NCBI RefSeq assembly: GCF_030813435.1
Contig: NZ_JAUSUG010000010.1
Location: 1-64,000, forward strand
Origin: Evansella vedderi
GTDB taxonomy: Bacteria; Bacillota; Bacilli; Bacillales; Salisediminibacteriaceae
Direction of reading: 5' to 3'
Length of the DNA: 64,000 bases
Shown: piece by piece, positions 52,951 through 61,384 of the stretch
How positions within the stretch are numbered: position 1 is the first letter of the stretch
Layout: each line of letters starts with the position of its first letter
Program-made: the position numbers and the translations under genes
The notes under the pieces: model-generated
Told to the model about the DNA's origin: nothing
Database searches by the model: none
What the model saw: only the letters and a program-made list of their open reading frames with translations

Positions 52951-55131
52951 TTACTTAACCGATATTTTTCCTTTTGCTTCTATTCGGCGGCGGTGTAAAA
53001 TTGGTTCCGTATATCCGCTTGGCTGCTCCGTTCCTTTAAACACTAACTCACATGCTGCTTGGAACGCCACAGAGTCCTCATAATTAGCAGACATTGGTCT
53101 GTAATCAGGATCATCCGCATTTTGCTCATCTACCACTTTAGCCATGCGCTTCAATGTTTCCATCACTTGCTCTTCCGTACAAATGCCATGATGCAGCCAG
53201 TTAGCCATGTGCTGGCTGGAAATTCGTAATGTTGCACGGTCTTCCATCAAAGCAACGTTATTAATATCAGGTACTTTGGAGCAACCTACTCCATGTTCAA
53301 CCCAGCGGACAACATACCCTAAAATACCTTGTGCATTATTATCTAGCTCTTGCTGTATCTCTTCTGAACTCCAGTCAGGGTTCTCAGCGACAGGTATTTC
53401 AAGGATCTTATCCGTTAAGTCTTCATTCACTTTTTCTAGAAGCTCTTTCTGTACTTCCTTCACATCTACTTTATGGTAATGAAGGGCGTGTAACGTTGCT
53501 GCAGTTGGGGAAGGAACCCATGCAGTATTGGCCCCAGCCTTTAAATGACCAATTTTCTGGGTTAACATGGCACTCATTAAATCAGGCATCGCCCACATAC
53601 CTTTTCCAATTTGTGCATGCCCTTGGAATCCAGCGGATAATCCAGCTAATACATTGGAATCCTCATAAGCTTGGAGCCAAGTGGAGGCTTTCATGTCGCT
53701 TTTGCGAATCATTGGGCCCGCTTCCATGGACGTGTGCATTTCATCCCCTGTACGATCTAAGAACCCAGTATTAATAAAGACAACTCTGTCCTTCACTTCT
53801 TTAATACACGCTTTTAAGTTTAAAGATGTTCTCCGTTCTTCATCCATAACGCCAATTTTTAGGGTGTTACGCTCTAAGCCAACCATATCCTCCACTCGAT
53901 TAAATAACTCGTTGGCAAAGGCCACCTCTTTCGAACCATGCATCTTCGGTTTAACAATATAAACGGAGCCCTCTCTTGAATTTCTAAACGTTCCGTTGCC
54001 TATCAGATCATGCTTAGCAATAAGACCGGTGATCACAGTGTCCATGATCCCCTCTGGAATTTCCTCTCCGTCCCCCGTTAAGATCGCATTCGTTGTCATT
54101 AAGTGACCCACATTACGGACAAAAATTAATGACCGCCCTGTTAACTCAACCTCTTCTCCATTAGGAGCCTTGTAGATTCGGTCCGGATTCAGCTTGCGGG
54201 TAACTGTTTTTCCACCCTTTGTAAAGCTAGCTTCTAAATCACCTTTCATTAGACCTAGTAAATTCGTATAAACAAGTACTTTGTCTTCAGCATCAACAGC
54301 TGTTACAGAGTCCTCACAGTCCATAATCGTTGTTAATGCCGATTCCACTAAAATATCCTTAACACCAGCAGCATCTGTTTTTCCAATGGGATGATCTCCA
54401 TCAATTTGAATTTCAAGATGTAATCCATTATTTTTTAATAATATGGATTCAGGTGCAGATTTCTCCCCATTGTAACCAATAAATTGGCTAGAATTCTTAA
54501 GACTAGTAGTTTCCCCATTTTGTAAGGAAACAACCAGCTCTCCATCCCTTACCATATAAGCTGCAACAGCCTTGTAAGAACCATTTGCCAACGGAACTGT
54601 CTCGTCTAAGAAATCCCTTGCAAAGCTAATAACTTTTTCACCCCGGCGAGGGTTATAGGAATTCCCTTGCTCTGCACCGTCCTCTTCACTAATAGCATCT
54701 GTACCATAGAGGGCATCATACAGGCTCCCCCATCTTGCATTAGCTGCATTAAGGGCATAGCGGGCATTATTTACGGGAACGACTAACTGTGGACCGGCAA
54801 TATTGGCTACCTCATCATCCACATGATCCGTTGTAACCTTAAAATCTTCCACTCTAGGTTCTAAATAGCCAATTTCCTGTAAAAATCCTTTGTATTTTTC
54901 AAAATCTAATTTTCCTTGATTATGCTTGTGCCAAGCATCAATTTGTCGTTGAATATCCTCACGTTTTTCTAATAATTCCTTATTTTTAGGCGTTAACTCT
55001 TGAACTAGTTGGTCGAAAGAAGACCAGAAACCTTCACTTGATACTCCTGTCCCAGGAATTGCTTTTAAGTTAATGAAATCATAGAGTTCTTGTGCTACTT
55101 GCAGGTTACCTACTTTTACATATTGACTCAA
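52951..55131 (-). CDS. glcB: Malate synthase G
   Basis: A 726-residue malate synthase of the large G type (about 720 residues). It condenses glyoxylate with acetyl-CoA to malate in the cytosol. Characteristic stretches include [70 protein letters not shown] and [20 protein letters not shown]. No isocitrate lyase gene is in the window, so it may serve glycolate/glyoxylate use or work with a distant aceA. With AcsA it supports growth on two-carbon acids. A divergent LysR gene lies 144 bases upstream and may control it. Confidence 0.95.
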   Translation of the reverse strand: MSQYVKVGNLQVAQELYDFINLKAIPGTGVSSEGFWSSFDQLVQELTPKNKELLEKREDIQRQIDAWHKHNQGKLDFEKYKGFLQEIGYLEPRVEDFKVTTDHVDDEVANIAGPQLVVPVNNARYALNAANARWGSLYDALYGTDAISEEDGAEQGNSYNPRRGEKVISFARDFLDETVPLANGSYKAVAAYMVRDGELVVSLQNGETTSLKNSSQFIGYNGEKSAPESILLKNNGLHLEIQIDGDHPIGKTDAAGVKDILVESALTTIMDCEDSVTAVDAEDKVLVYTNLLGLMKGDLEASFTKGGKTVTRKLNPDRIYKAPNGEEVELTGRSLIFVRNVGHLMTTNAILTGDGEEIPEGIMDTVITGLIAKHDLIGNGTFRNSREGSVYIVKPKMHGSKEVAFANELFNRVEDMVGLERNTLKIGVMDEERRTSLNLKACIKEVKDRVVFINTGFLDRTGDEMHTSMEAGPMIRKSDMKASTWLQAYEDSNVLAGLSAGFQGHAQIGKGMWAMPDLMSAMLTQKIGHLKAGANTAWVPSPTAATLHALHYHKVDVKEVQKELLEKVNEDLTDKILEIPVAENPDWSSEEIQQELDNNAQGILGYVVRWVEHGVGCSKVPDINNVALMEDRATLRISSQHMANWLHHGICTEEQVMETLKRMAKVVDEQNADDPDYRPMSANYEDSVAFQAACELVFKGTEQPSGYTEPILHRRRIEAKGKISVK

Positions 55132-55275
55132 TTTATTCCCTCCTCATTTTCTAAAAAACTACTTTTCGTTCTGGGTATATTTTTCTATGAGTCTATTTTA
55201 TAATAAAAAGTAAAATACACTAAATACATATTTCGAATGAACAATATGCCTTTTGGTTATAGGTAGGTGAATGCT

Positions 55276-56172
55276 ATGGATATACGTCAATTGGAGTATT
55301 TTGCTGAAGTTGCAAAGGAGTTAAGTTTTACCAAGGCCGCTTCTAATTTACACGTCTCGCAGCCGTCCTTAAGCAAATCCATCAAAAACTTAGAAAACGA
55401 ACTTGGTGTCCCCCTTTTTTATCGATCTTCTAAAAAACTGGAATTAACAGATGTTGGGGAAGCTGTATTAATCAATACGAAACATGTACTGGAATCCTTC
55501 CGAAATTTAACATATGAGTTATCAGATATAATGGAACTCAAAAAAGGGGAAATAAAAATCGGTATACCACCTATTATTGGTGCCGCATTCTTTCCTAGAT
55601 TAATAAGCTCCTATAAAGAAGCTTACCCAGCTATTAATATAACACTCACTGAAGTTGGATCCAAATTAATAAAGGAAGGAATTGATGATGGTTCCCTCGA
55701 TATTGGCCTAGTGTGCAACATTCCCATCCAACAGGATAACTTTGAGGTCCTTGAGTTGCTCAAAGACCCTCTGATGTTGGTTGTTCATAGTGAAAACCCT
55801 TTAGTAACCAAACAGGAAGTTTATCTTGACGATCTTGTTGATCAATCCTTCATTTTATATCGTAAGGATTTTTCCTTACACGATCGAATACAGGAGGAAT
55901 TCCTTAAGAGAAATTTTCACCCCACTATTGTATGTGAAAGCTCCCAGAGAGATTTTATGATGGAAATGGTTAGTGCAAAGCTTGGAGTTGCATTACTACC
56001 AAGTAAGATAGCTCAGAACATCAACCATCCAAATATAAAAGCACTTCCTATCACTGATTGTAATATCCCTTTAGAATTAGGGGTAATTTGGAAACGAAAC
56101 AAATATCAACCATTTGCAGTCAGAGAATTTATATCCATAGCCAAACATTATTTAAAAGATCATGAATTATAA
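55276..56172 (+). CDS. LysR-family transcriptional regulator
   Basis: A 298-residue LysR regulator. Residues 1-60 form the winged helix (MDIRQLEYFAEVAKEL, SFTKAASNLHVSQPSLSKSI, LGVPLFYRSSK). From ~90 comes the ligand-binding domain, with IKIGIPPIIGAAFFPRLISS. The ATG at 55276 is preferred over the GTG at 55267, which lies in the AGGTAGG ribosome binding site. It is divergent from glcB, the usual arrangement for a LysR activator, so glcB is the likely target; its ligand is unknown. Confidence 0.9.
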   Translation: MDIRQLEYFAEVAKELSFTKAASNLHVSQPSLSKSIKNLENELGVPLFYRSSKKLELTDVGEAVLINTKHVLESFRNLTYELSDIMELKKGEIKIGIPPIIGAAFFPRLISSYKEAYPAINITLTEVGSKLIKEGIDDGSLDIGLVCNIPIQQDNFEVLELLKDPLMLVVHSENPLVTKQEVYLDDLVDQSFILYRKDFSLHDRIQEEFLKRNFHPTIVCESSQRDFMMEMVSAKLGVALLPSKIAQNINHPNIKALPITDCNIPLELGVIWKRNKYQPFAVREFISIAKHYLKDHEL

Positions 56173-56238
56173 GAGCGTGTACAAAACTCCCATGTCAGAC
56201 ACCACGATAAATGAAAACTTATTTCTTTGACTCTGGAT

Positions 56239-56294
56239 GTTGATTTACGCTCCAGGCACACCCGAGACAGCTCGTGCCTTACGCTCCAATCAAC
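56239..56294. repeat. Deleted remnant of the Bacillaceae MITE-like repeat
   Basis: The outer arms GTTGATT and AATCAAC, and the inner arms AGGCAC and GTGCCT, are inverted. The 8-mer TACGCTCC between them occurs in the same orientation on both sides. This end structure matches my recollection of a repeat widespread in Bacillus halodurans-like genomes, here with its core deleted. No gene lies between 56173 and 56473. Confidence 0.6.
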
Positions 56295-56392
56295 TTCGTT
56301 TGAAAATAGCAATATAAACAAATTCAACACTAAAAGTACTGGCTCTAATTAGCATAATCTAGACTCCTGCACAGTCAAAGGGAAAACTGTGT

Positions 56393-56401
56393 CATAGCGT
56401 A
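56393..56401 (+). promoter_or_regulatory. SigmaK-like -10 element for the first YjcZ-type gene
   Basis: CATAGCGTA matches the sigmaK -10 consensus CATANNNTA, about 70 bases before the start codon. A clear AC -35 element at the right spacing is missing, so support is partial. Confidence 0.4.
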
Positions 56402-56473
56402 GTATTAAAAGGGTGATTTCTCAACGTTGTCATCAAAGCCCCTTTTCATTTTTATAAAGGAGGATTTACAGAG

Positions 56474-56590
56474 ATGTCACACAAACACGCAGACACTTTA
56501 GTCAGTGGATTTGCATTTGTATTAGTGGTGTTCATTCTTTTAGTAATTATTGGCGCTTTAGCTGTTGGAGGCGGCTACGGCTATTACTAA
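56474..56590 (+). CDS. YjcZ-family sporulation mini-protein (38 residues)
   Basis: A 38-residue protein with one hydrophobic helix in the family pattern (SGFAFVLVVFILLVIIGALA) and a Gly/Tyr-rich tail, GGGYGYY. YjcZ-type mini-proteins are made late in sporulation; their function is unknown. AAAGGAGG lies about 10 bases before the ATG. It is one of three intact copies in the window, with a decayed fourth. Confidence 0.88.
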   Translation: MSHKHADTLVSGFAFVLVVFILLVIIGALAVGGGYGYY

Positions 56591-56644
56591 TCATTAAAAA
56601 CGCCCATTTATCAATATTATTTAAGAATCAGGGCGAACATCTGA

Positions 56645-56671
56645 ACAGAGTCCACGCAGAAGCATAGAGTA
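56645..56671 (+). promoter_or_regulatory. SigmaK-like promoter for the second YjcZ-type gene
   Basis: AC (56645-56646), a 16-base spacer and CATAGAGTA (56663-56671) fit the sigmaK consensus AC-N16-CATANNNTA exactly. The start codon is 60 bases downstream. Confidence 0.6.
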
Positions 56672-56730
56672 TTAATAAGGGAGTAACATTAGCTTCTCCC
56701 TAAGTCAAATTTATAAGGAGGTTGAAAAGA

Positions 56731-56820
56731 ATGCATTTCGCAGGTGGTTTCGCGTTAGTGTTAGTGCTGTTCATCCTCTTAGTAATTATCGGTGCGGTAG
56801 GACTTGGATATGGCATTTAG
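56731..56820 (+). CDS. YjcZ-family sporulation mini-protein (29 residues)
   Basis: A 29-residue protein that is almost one hydrophobic helix: it starts MHFAGGFALVLVLFILLVII and ends GLGYGI. It belongs to the YjcZ/tiny-transmembrane Bacillus family. TAAGGAGG lies 8 bases before the ATG. A good sigmaK-like promoter and a terminator bracket it, so it is its own unit, probably expressed in the mother cell. Confidence 0.9.
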   Translation: MHFAGGFALVLVLFILLVIIGAVGLGYGI

Positions 56821-56841
56821 TCTAAAATAGACTTAAAAGGA

Positions 56842-56893
56842 AGGGGGGTCTTAAAAGGTATGTTTTTAACCTTTTGAGATACCCCTCTATTTT
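56842..56893 (+). terminator. Long-stem terminator after the second YjcZ-type gene
   Basis: GGGGTCTTAAAAGGT pairs with ACCTTTTGAGATACCCC with small mismatches, followed by TCTATTTT. It belongs to the same hairpin family as 21921-21972. Confidence 0.82.
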
Positions 56894-56910
56894 ACATATT
56901 AAATACAATT

Positions 56911-56949
56911 AAAGCCCATAGAAAATGTACTTTCTATGGGCTTTATTTT
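56911..56949 (+). terminator. Second intrinsic terminator
   Basis: AAAGCCCATAGAAA (56911-56924) pairs with TTTCTATGGGCTTT (56931-56944), followed by ATTTT. It comes 18 bases after the previous hairpin, giving a tandem pair. Confidence 0.88.
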
Positions 56950-56997
56950 GAACGTTTAAATCCTTTTTTGAATAGGATATTGTTAGAGGGTGTGGTG

Positions 56998-57468
56998 ATG
57001 TTGGCAAAATCATACAATGAACAGCAAACAATCGAAATCGTCAGGAACATCCATCGAAACCTCGCCATAATCACAGCTATTTTATTACTCACTGGTCAAA
57101 TTACGATTATGGGGATATTTGTAACACCTCACGGCTTTCGGGTCACTTTAGCCGGCCCAATTACTGGTTTAAGGAGAATCGAGAGTCCAACAGGCAATCC
57201 AATTGTAAATTTAATCATTAGTTTATTAAATATTATCATTGCTAAATTATTAATTCTGGATCAATTTAATGTAACTGGAAGTGCCTTAACTCCAGATGGA
57301 TTTACAATTAATTGCGGTGGGCCTATATTAGGTCTCCCACGTGTTACCCCGAAAATTCCTGATTTTAATAATTACCTAGATAATTTTCATAAATTGGTGT
57401 GTAAGTATTTCGACCTAGACCCTAAGGTAGTTAATAAGTATAAAAGGAAAAGGAAGAGGAAGAGGTGA
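56998..57468 (+). CDS. Hypothetical protein with an internal duplication (156 residues)
   Basis: Two copies of a ~65-residue unit are visible. Each has a hydrophobic stretch (IITAILLLTGQI and LLNIIIAKLLI) followed by TPHGFRVTLAGPITGLRRI in the first and TPDGFTINCGGPILGLPRV in the second. The tail is strongly basic (YKRKRKRKR). The start is set at the ATG at 56998 with a GAGGGTG site; the frame also opens at TTG 56968. I do not recognise the family. The neighbours are sporulation mini-genes, so a spore-related role is possible. A small membrane-protein gene starts 5 bases after its stop. Confidence 0.65.
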   Translation: MLAKSYNEQQTIEIVRNIHRNLAIITAILLLTGQITIMGIFVTPHGFRVTLAGPITGLRRIESPTGNPIVNLIISLLNIIIAKLLILDQFNVTGSALTPDGFTINCGGPILGLPRVTPKIPDFNNYLDNFHKLVCKYFDLDPKVVNKYKRKRKRKR

Positions 57469-57473
57469 AATAA

Positions 57474-57590
57474 ATGCCTTTAACGGATATACCTGCTATA
57501 AAAACAGGTAAAATTACATCGTTTATTATTGGAATTTCTATCATTATATTCATCTATTTCTTTACAGAATTTAAGGAAGAGGAAGATTAA
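57474..57590 (+). CDS. Small single-helix membrane protein (38 residues)
   Basis: A 38-residue protein with a short polar N-terminus (MPLTDIPAIKTGK), a hydrophobic helix (SFIIGISIIIFIYFF) and an acidic tail (KEEED). It starts 5 bases after the previous stop, with GAGGTG about 7 bases upstream, so it is translationally coupled to the duplicated protein. The basic tail of that protein and the acidic tail here suggest that the two may interact; this is inference. A terminator follows. Confidence 0.6.
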   Translation: MPLTDIPAIKTGKITSFIIGISIIIFIYFFTEFKEEED

Positions 57591-57596
57591 GTACTG

Positions 57597-57644
57597 AAAA
57601 AGTTCTCCAACAAAACTAAAAGGGAGAGCTTTTTGCGTTAAGGG
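57597..57644 (+). terminator. Intrinsic terminator
   Basis: AAAAAGTTCTCC pairs with GGGAGAGCTTTTT with minor mismatches, directly after the small membrane-protein gene. Confidence 0.7.
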
Positions 57645-57787
57645 GGAGAAATATTCACAGGACTGTAAACGATTTGTACATATATTGTAACAATTACAAT
57701 CAGCACTTCTATTTAGCAACTTTATAATTAAGTTACAGTTATATTTATCGTTAGTTTAACAAAATACATGAAGTGCGGTGATGAATC

Positions 57788-58996
57788 ATGCATGGTAAGT
57801 ATTCACACGGTGGAAGGCACCCACACAGTAATGGGTATCCCCATTCTGGCGGCCATCCTCAAGGTCATGAAATTAGTACCATTGATTATAATGAAAATCC
57901 TTTTATTGTCATTTGGGAAGTTACTAGATCCTGTGAATTAAAGTGCGTTCACTGTAGGGCAGATGCACAAACGAAGCCTCATCCTAACGAATTAACCCAT
58001 GAAGAAGGTATAAAGCTTATTGATGACATATACGATCTGGGTAATCCTATGCTCGTATTTACAGGGGGAGACTGTATGATGAGGAAAGATCTCTTTGAGC
58101 TTTCCGAATACGCAGTGAAAAAAGGAATGCGAGTGTCCATGACCCCTAGTGCTACAGATAATGTGACGAAGGAAAAAATGCAGCAGGCAAAGGAAGTGGG
58201 ATTATCACGCTGGGGTATTAGCCTTGATGGCCCAACGCCAGAAATTCATGATCACTTCCGAGGAACATCAGGTTCGTTTGACCTAACAGTAGAAAAGATT
58301 AAGTACTTAAACGAATTAAATATGCCGCTGCAAATCAACACTGTTATTAGCCGATACAACTATGACAGTCTGGAGCAAATGGCGGCATTAGTAGGGGAAC
58401 TAAAAGCAGTTATGTGGTACATCTTTTTACTAGTACCAACTGGTAGAGGGCAAATGGATGACTGTTTAACACCTGCCGAGCACGAAAAGGTATTCCGGTG
58501 GTTATATGAATTAGGGAAAACAGCACCTTACGACATTAAAACAACTGCTGCACAGCATTATCGACGAGTGGTCATTCAACAGAAATCCCGTGAAAGACTC
58601 ATTGATAAAGGGGACATTCGGTATGAAGATTCCATTTCGGACACAGCTTACCTTATCGATGGATTAAAACGAGCACCAAAAGGAGTAAACGATGGAAATG
58701 GATTTATTTTCGTTTCCCACACAGGAGATGTTATGCCGAGCGGATTATTGCCCATTGTAGTTGGTAACATAAGGGAAAAGCCATTAAAGGAAATTTATCG
58801 AGAATCTCCAGTCTTAAAGGAAATTCGCAACCCAGATTTATATAAAGGTAAATGCGGTATATGTGAATTTAGATTTGTATGTGGTGGTTCCCGCTCTAGG
58901 ACCTACGCTGTTACAGGTGATTATTTAGAAAGCGAGCCATTTTGTGTCTATATACCAGAAGCATTGGGAAAGAAGGAAAATAGTTCAACCATATAA
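57788..58996 (+). CDS. Radical SAM/SPASM protein with a histidine-rich N-terminus
   Basis: A 402-residue radical SAM protein. A 28-residue His/Gly-rich leader (seven histidines in the first 27 residues) comes first, then the [4Fe-4S] motif with Cys49, Cys53 and Cys56 (CELKCVHC). Next is a GGDCMMR glycine-rich loop, where most relatives have GGDP. A C-terminal SPASM-type cysteine cluster (GKCGICEFRFVCGG, then EPFC) should hold auxiliary clusters. It resembles the family often labelled TIGR04053 and haem-d1/AhbD-like enzymes. It may modify a peptide or tetrapyrrole. No precursor peptide is obvious, though the mini-genes nearby are candidates. The terminator follows at 59010. Confidence 0.85.
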   Translation: MHGKYSHGGRHPHSNGYPHSGGHPQGHEISTIDYNENPFIVIWEVTRSCELKCVHCRADAQTKPHPNELTHEEGIKLIDDIYDLGNPMLVFTGGDCMMRKDLFELSEYAVKKGMRVSMTPSATDNVTKEKMQQAKEVGLSRWGISLDGPTPEIHDHFRGTSGSFDLTVEKIKYLNELNMPLQINTVISRYNYDSLEQMAALVGELKAVMWYIFLLVPTGRGQMDDCLTPAEHEKVFRWLYELGKTAPYDIKTTAAQHYRRVVIQQKSRERLIDKGDIRYEDSISDTAYLIDGLKRAPKGVNDGNGFIFVSHTGDVMPSGLLPIVVGNIREKPLKEIYRESPVLKEIRNPDLYKGKCGICEFRFVCGGSRSRTYAVTGDYLESEPFCVYIPEALGKKENSSTI

Positions 58997-59009
58997 TGAA
59001 TAATCAATC

Positions 59010-59047
59010 GGGTGACAAAAGGTTATACTTTTAAACTCACCCATTTT
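59010..59047 (+). terminator. Intrinsic terminator of the radical SAM gene
   Basis: GGGTGA (59010-59015) pairs with TCACCC (59037-59042), with inner AAAAGG-like pairing, followed by ATTTTT. Confidence 0.65.
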
Positions 59048-59149
59048 TAGTTTATACCCGTCTATTAACTATACGGGCAAGCTTTTCTTAACATAACATG
59101 TACTATCCCTCTTGAAAGGGATTTAATAATAAGGCACTACGAACCTTAC

Positions 59150-59250
59150 CGCCCAGTCCATTCTCGTCCAAGAACAGGAGGGTTTGCCTAAGCGCTCGTC
59201 CTTTCATCCTGATCGACATTATTGGGGCTGCAATTGTGACAACTTGGTAA
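59150..59250 (+). pseudogene. Decayed YjcZ-type mini-gene
   Basis: The stretch GGAGGGTTTGCC...TTCATCCTG...ATTATTGGGGCTGCA is closely similar to the intact gene at 59725-59820, which has GGTGGGTTTGCT...TTCATCCTG...ATTATCGGAGCAGCA. It carries a one-base deletion near 59200 and an in-frame TAA, and ends with ACAACTTGGTAA. The flanking TGTACTATCCCT and GAAAGG blocks before it (59099-59118) also match those before the intact gene (about 59688-59713). It is a decayed tandem copy. Confidence 0.75.
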
Positions 59251-59307
59251 CGAGAGAAAATAGGGGTCCGTACAAGTGCTCTTCCCTCCCTCATGTCAAG
59301 AAGGCAT

Positions 59308-59349
59308 TGTCCCAAATGATATTGCTTCATTTGGGACATCCTTTTTTTA
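59308..59349 (+). terminator. Intrinsic terminator of the decayed mini-gene
   Basis: TGTCCCAAATGA pairs with TCATTTGGGACA around a short loop, followed by TCCTTTTTTT. It still looks functional although its gene is broken. Confidence 0.82.
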
Positions 59350-59356
59350 CATATTG

Positions 59357-59506
59357 CTATTTCCATTTGTTCAGCAATTTTTCTCCTTCTTTCGTTAAGT
59401 AAACTTTTCCACTCTTTTTTCCTTTCATTAACTGTTGAACGGCTTCTTCTTTATGTTCTCTATTATTTTCTTTCTTGCCCTTTTTATTGAATAATCTAAT
59501 TCTCAT
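59357..59506 (-). CDS. Small basic hypothetical protein (49 residues)
   Basis: A 49-residue, lysine-rich soluble protein. It begins MRIRLFNKKGKKENNREHKE and ends in a SGKVYLTKEGEKLLNKWK-like segment, resembling the last strand and helix of a winged-helix domain. A GGGAGTGGTG ribosome-binding-like stretch lies 6 bases before the ATG. It may be a short DNA-binding or spore-core protein, but no family is recognised. It faces the decayed mini-gene. Confidence 0.55.
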   Translation of the reverse strand: MRIRLFNKKGKKENNREHKEEAVQQLMKGKKSGKVYLTKEGEKLLNKWK

Positions 59507-59724
59507 TATTTACACCACTCCCTTTCTAAATTAGACATCAGCTTCACATGTTTTCAAACTGTATTTTTCAATACATTTTATTCTAATTTTTTCTTTACAT
59601 GATTTTCATTTAAAGAATTTAATTATACTGCATGGAACTTTTCTTTTTCTCTACTCTCACCTACACACTTTCTCCTTTCTTTACATAAGTTGTACTATCC
59701 CTAATTGAAAGGAGGGGGCTTGAA

Positions 59725-59820
59725 ATGCATTATGGACACGGATTTGCAGGTGGGTTTGCTTTAGTGTTAGTCCTATTCATCCTGCTTGTAATTATCGGAG
59801 CAGCAGTTTGGACTTGGTAG
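59725..59820 (+). CDS. YjcZ-family sporulation mini-protein (31 residues)
   Basis: A 31-residue protein that begins MHYGHGFAGGFALVLVLFIL and ends GAAVWTW: one hydrophobic helix with a His/Gly-rich N-terminus. AAAGGAGGGGG lies before the ATG. A sigmaK-like -10 (CATAAGTTG, one mismatch) with AC about 15 bases before it lies upstream. It is the intact twin of the decayed copy at 59150-59250. Confidence 0.88.
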   Translation: MHYGHGFAGGFALVLVLFILLVIIGAAVWTW

Positions 59821-59868
59821 TATAGGGCAGACCATCCAAAAAGGGGCAAGCTTCTTGCCTTTAATTAA

Positions 59869-59905
59869 AAATGGATGGCCTTTTGTTATGAATGGCCATC
59901 CATTT
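59869..59905. terminator. Intrinsic terminator between converging genes
   Basis: ATGGATGGCC (59871-59880) pairs with GGCCATCCAT (59894-59903). A smaller GGCAAG/CTTGCC hairpin at 59844-59858 may end the mini-gene transcript first. Confidence 0.82.
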
Positions 59906-59920
59906 CTTTATGCTGTCTAT

Positions 59921-60571
59921 TCAATGTAATTCTGTATAAAGCCTTCGTTGAACTAATATAGTATCAATAGGACATTCTTCTGCATCCCTACCATATTGCC
60001 AAGCCCAAACATTCCCTTCACAATCGGGAGTTATAGGGTTAAAACGTGGATGATTCCTCTTTGTCGTTACACCAGGCTCAGGTTCTGCACTCCAAAGAAC
60101 AGTTTGTTCCCTTACTAAATTGCTTCTCCCAATTGCTTCACAGTAAGCGGCATTAAAGGGGCCTTCTGTGGGATCATGGTATATTCCCGGGCGATAATTA
60201 CTGTTATAAAAACGTTCCACCCAAGCAATAATCCAATCAGCATCTACATTGAAAAAGCGTTCCACGTTTGCAAATATGAATACACCTTCTCGTATACCAA
60301 GGCGTTGGGCATTAAAAATTGCATTTTGGGCAGCTACTCTCCCTGCTTGGCTTCCGACAGCTTCCCGGAAATTATTGTAAATTGGTAACACTTTAATACC
60401 CCTGTCCTTTAAAAAAGCAATTTCTTCCCTTGTTAACCCTTCACTTACATTAGGTATAGTATTCAAATATCTGCCCCATACATCTGGTTTTCCAAAATTA
60501 CTTTCCACACAATCATATAATTGTTGATTGGCAGCCGCTGCCGAATCCACTCCCCAAATAATATTAGGCAC
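59921..60571 (-). CDS. DUF1906/GH25-like glycoside hydrolase-domain protein
   Basis: A 216-residue barrel-type protein of the DUF1906 (Rv2525c-like) group: IIWGVDSAAAANQQL at the start, WGRYLNTIPNVSEGLT, LPIYNNFREA, then IFANVERFFNVD and WQYGRDAEECPIDT at the end. The acidic residues of the GH25-like site appear as Asp9 and those in IFANVE. No signal peptide is present, so it may act in the spore or mother cell on peptidoglycan-like glycans. It starts at GTG with AAGGAGG 8 bases upstream. It lies in a sporulation-rich tract. Confidence 0.8.
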   Translation of the reverse strand: MPNIIWGVDSAAAANQQLYDCVESNFGKPDVWGRYLNTIPNVSEGLTREEIAFLKDRGIKVLPIYNNFREAVGSQAGRVAAQNAIFNAQRLGIREGVFIFANVERFFNVDADWIIAWVERFYNSNYRPGIYHDPTEGPFNAAYCEAIGRSNLVREQTVLWSAEPEPGVTTKRNHPRFNPITPDCEGNVWAWQYGRDAEECPIDTILVQRRLYTELH

Positions 60572-60698
60572 TCCTCATCCCTCCTTCATCTATTACTATA
60601 TGTATGAAAGATCAGATGTTTCTTATGAGAATTTAGTATGAGGCACTTAAATATTAATAAAAAAGCTGCCCCCGTTAAGGACAGCTTGTAGATTTCAT

Positions 60699-61172
60699 TT
60701 ACTCTTCTTCCCAATCCTGCCATTCGATTTCAACGCCCCATTTTTTTGCTAATGAATCAAGCTTCTCTTCATATTCAAAGTAAAGCTCACTCGATTGTTC
60801 GAAAAGCGTTTCGCTATCTTCTCCACGGAGCCAAGCCTTTTCTGCTTCAATATGAAGCTTAATAGAATCATTATGAATCTCATGAACTTCTTTTAGCTTC
60901 TCCTTCTCTATTCCCTCACTGATCATTAAAGACCTTTCTAAAATTTCCTCAAGCCCTGGAACTAGTACCGTCTCAGTGAATGTAAATAGTTCTTCCTCCG
61001 ACTCAACAAAAAGCTCTTGATCCATTAACGAAAAATAGTCGTTCGTTAATTGTTCCGTTTTCTCTAAATATCGTAACATTTCATCCGTATTACCAAGAAC
61101 ATTTTGGGCAAAAAAATATCCTGCATAGCTAATAAAAGCTATTGAAATAATGGCACTAACCCACTTTTTCAT
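60699..61172 (-). CDS. Hypothetical exported/membrane-anchored helical protein (157 residues)
   Basis: It has an N-terminal hydrophobic segment (VSAIISIAFISYAGYFFA), probably an uncleaved anchor. About 130 residues of acidic helices with coiled-coil character follow (EEILERSLMISEGIEKEKLK, SSELYFEYEEKLDSLAKKW). No enzymatic motif was seen. An AGGATGAGG ribosome binding site lies before the ATG. It may be a periplasm-side scaffold or stress protein; I do not recognise the family. Confidence 0.65.
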   Translation of the reverse strand: MKKWVSAIISIAFISYAGYFFAQNVLGNTDEMLRYLEKTEQLTNDYFSLMDQELFVESEEELFTFTETVLVPGLEEILERSLMISEGIEKEKLKEVHEIHNDSIKLHIEAEKAWLRGEDSETLFEQSSELYFEYEEKLDSLAKKWGVEIEWQDWEEE

Positions 61173-61294
61173 TTTTCCTCATCCTTCATCTAGGGGATAT
61201 ATAACAAGTTCATTATACGACTAAATTTGTTATAAACAATAGGTACCTTTTCCCAACAATCAAATAATGGAATTTCTTACACTAATGTTTTAGA

Positions 61295-61322
61295 TTGACA
61301 ACTGGAAGCAAATTTCTATAAA
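61295..61322 (+). promoter_or_regulatory. SigmaA-type promoter of the multidrug transporter gene
   Basis: TTGACA (61295-61300) and TATAAA (61317-61322) are spaced by 16 bases, a strong match to the vegetative consensus. Transcription would start near 61330, giving a leader of about 130 bases. Confidence 0.7.
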
Positions 61323-61384
61323 ATAAGAAAAGATATTTCTACACCCGAAATAAAATAAAAAGTTTATTAATTAATATTTATTTT

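Noticed and set aside
59103-59366. 87-codon frame on the minus strand
   Set aside because: It is antisense to the decayed YjcZ-type copy and its terminator, and has no start signal.
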